This document shows, in pieces, positions 13,301 through 14,438 of a stretch of 14,438 bases of DNA. The first letter of the stretch is position 1; every line of letters begins with the position of its first letter. Origin of the DNA: Caulobacteraceae bacterium UBA5005 (GTDB lineage: Bacteria > Pseudomonadota > Alphaproteobacteria > Caulobacterales > Caulobacteraceae). The position numbers and the translations under genes are program-made. Location of the stretch: NCBI GenBank assembly GCA_002398405.1, contig DGYN01000096.1, positions 1-14,438 on the forward strand, read 5' to 3'. A model generated the notes under the pieces. It was given only the letters and a program-made list of their open reading frames with translations. It was not told the origin of the DNA and made no database searches.

Positions 13301-14310
13301 AAGCGGCCAAGCGAAAACATCGCATCAGCCGCCGCGACGCGGCCTTCGATGGCCCGCATGACGACCTGAGCCGCCAGGGGCGCGAGCAACCAGCCGTTGC
13401 GGCGCGCGCCGGCAGCCAGATAGACCCCGTTCCGTGACCGCCCCAACAACGGCAAGCCATCGGGCGTCGCCGCCCGCACGCCCGCATGGCCATTGGACCG
13501 GGCAAGACCCAGGCCCGGAGACAACCAGCCGGCCTCAACCTTCAGCCGGTCGAGGGCGTCACGGTTGAGGGCGAGGTCATCCCTCCCCTCCTCCATCGTG
13601 GCCCCGGCGACGGCTCCGTCACGGCTTGGAACCACATAGCCCACCAAGCTGCGCAGGATCGGCCCCTCGACGACCTGAGCGTCGGGAAAGCGCAGGAGCT
13701 GGCCCTTGATGGGGGTCAGGGTGGAAAGTTCCGGCGCGAGGCCAAGGCCGCCGTACCCACAGGCCAGAATGACGGCGTCACCTCCGAGCACCGTTCCGTC
13801 CGCAAGGGTCGCCGAGCGGGCCGTCACCGCCGCCACGCGGCCCTCCTGGGCGCTACAGCCCTCCCGCCGCAGGAGGGCGTGGCGCAGGGCCGCCAGGGCC
13901 AGCCTGGGCTCCAGGCGCCAGTCCTCGGGGGTGAACAGGGCCTCGCCCACCCGCTCGCACCGCGCGCCGGCTTCCTGCAGCGAGGCCGTGATCCCGGCGA
14001 GCTCGGCCTGCGGCGCCTTGAGAAGCGCCCCGCATCGTTCAAGCCCCGTGGGTCCCAAGGCCTCAGCGAAGGCCGGCCAGAGGTCGCGGGCGGCGCACAG
14101 CAGGGGAAAATGTCCGATGGAGGCAGGGTCAAGAGCCGACTCCAGAGCCGGGGCCAGCATGCCGGCGGCGATGCCCGAAGCGTTATGGGCCAGCGGCCGC
14201 TCGTCCACCACGGTCACCCGCGCGCCGCCCCGCGCCAGTTCAAAGGCGATCGCCGAACCGAACGCACCCGCGCCGACCACAATCGCCTTCAAGTCGGTGA
14301 ACTCAGTCAT
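13297..14310 (-). CDS. thiO: FAD-dependent oxidoreductase, glycine oxidase ThiO-like
   Basis: A 337-aa flavoprotein of the D-amino-acid oxidase/glycine oxidase superfamily. The N-terminal Rossmann motif VVGAGAFGSAIAFELARGGA (11-30) binds the ADP part of FAD, ending at VVDERP. NASGIAAGMLAPALE (43-57) matches the SxxAAGML(A)P block that marks ThiO. The C-terminal FAD-binding segment GVRAATPDGLPLLGRS then VYLAAGARRNGWLLAPL is also typical. ThiO oxidises glycine to iminoacetate (dehydroglycine) for the thiazole half of thiamine. No other thi gene is in the window, so the symbol rests on motifs alone; a D-amino acid or sarcosine oxidase-like enzyme is the alternative. The length is slightly short for the family. 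The ATG at 14310 follows the tRNA-His by about 50 bases on the same strand. Confidence 0.8.
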   Translation of the reverse strand: MTEFTDLKAIVVGAGAFGSAIAFELARGGARVTVVDERPLAHNASGIAAGMLAPALESALDPASIGHFPLLCAARDLWPAFAEALGPTGLERCGALLKAPQAELAGITASLQEAGARCERVGEALFTPEDWRLEPRLALAALRHALLRREGCSAQEGRVAAVTARSATLADGTVLGGDAVILACGYGGLGLAPELSTLTPIKGQLLRFPDAQVVEGPILRSLVGYVVPSRDGAVAGATMEEGRDDLALNRDALDRLKVEAGWLSPGLGLARSNGHAGVRAATPDGLPLLGRSRNGVYLAAGARRNGWLLAPLAAQVVMRAIEGRVAAADAMFSLGRF

Positions 14311-14330
14311 CTGCGCTCATAAGAACCTGT

Positions 14331-14360
14331 CCCCCCAAGGCTCTTTCGGAGCGAAGGGGG
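14331..14360 (-). terminator. Hairpin between tRNA-His and the thiO-like gene
   Basis: On the minus strand CCCCC (14360-14356) pairs with GGGGG near 14335-14331, and within it GCTC (14352-14349) pairs with GAGC (14343-14340), separated by small internal loops. It begins two bases after the tRNA CCA end. No U-tract follows, so it may be a weak terminator or a tRNA 3' processing structure. Confidence 0.4.
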
Positions 14361-14361
14361 A

Positions 14362-14438
14362 TGGTACCACCTCTCGGGCTCGAACCGAGGACCTCTAGAT
14401 CCACAATCTAGCGCTCTAACCAACTGAGCTAAGGCGGC
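14362..14438 (-). tRNA. tRNA-His (GTG anticodon)
   Basis: A complete 77-nt cloverleaf with encoded CCA. Acceptor GCCGCCT pairs with AGGTGGT (two G-U pairs, including G1:U72). The D arm is GCTC/GAGC, the anticodon stem CTAGA/TCTAG with loop TTGTGGA (anticodon GTG at 14404-14402), and the T arm CTCGG/CCGAG with loop TTCGAGC. The discriminator is A73, not the C73 that usually faces G-1 in bacterial tRNA-His. This A73/U72 form is the one known from Caulobacter and related alphaproteobacteria with a divergent HisRS. The window ends at G1, so whether G-1 is encoded cannot be seen. Confidence 0.95.

Noticed and set aside
12952..13437. 161-codon plus-strand frame running from the methyltransferase into the thiO-like gene
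   Set aside because: It overlaps the ends of two firm genes in other frames and its product is Arg/Ala-rich with no motif.
13486..14322. 278-codon plus-strand open frame opposite the thiO-like gene
   Set aside because: The minus strand carries the FAD-binding and ThiO motifs; the plus frame is a high-GC shadow.

Overview
The window is GC-rich (only short intergenic stretches are AT-rich) and reads as chromosome from an alphaproteobacterium, most likely order Caulobacterales (Caulobacter, Phenylobacterium or a relative). The pointers are two DUF2336 proteins, a stand-alone Hpt phosphotransfer protein, a hybrid-kinase relative with degenerate phosphorylation sites, and a tRNA-His with the G1:U72 pair and A73 discriminator known from a clade of alphaproteobacteria that includes Caulobacter. 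I see no phage, IS element, CRISPR array or rRNA.

Left part (1-6112), regulatory block. After the 3' end of a PhnA/YjdM gene come a DUF2336 gene, a composite palindromic intergenic repeat, nadK, an Hpt gene and a strong terminator. A second DUF2336 gene faces the Hpt gene from the other strand. It is divergent from a six-helix membrane hybrid kinase whose DHp histidine is aspartate and whose receiver aspartate is glycine, while its ATP-binding boxes look intact. Several intergenic regions here carry TTAAC half-sites and one GANTC site, suggestive of CtrA/CcrM cell-cycle control but not proof.

Middle part (6113-10350), metabolic block. A TetR regulator with a 30-bp palindromic operator over its own promoter and start codon forms a compact operon with a SnoaL/NTF2-like protein and a PaaI-type thioesterase. 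Facing it are two minus-strand secreted redox genes: a 203-aa thioredoxin/peroxiredoxin-like protein, and a 677-aa protein that strings together a redoxin domain, a CxxCH cytochrome c domain, a PHM-like type II copper monooxygenase region and two EF-hands. This fusion and its redoxin neighbour are the most unusual enzymatic system in the window.

Right part (10351-14438). A lytic transglycosylase without a signal peptide is divergent from an energy transducer TonB. Next is a less coding-dense, atypical stretch with a possible broken minus-strand gene, an ICMT/PEMT-like membrane methyltransferase and one small candidate ORF. The window closes with a ThiO-like glycine oxidase and tRNA-His, both on the minus strand. 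Functional statements rest on motif recognition by eye; no database search was run.
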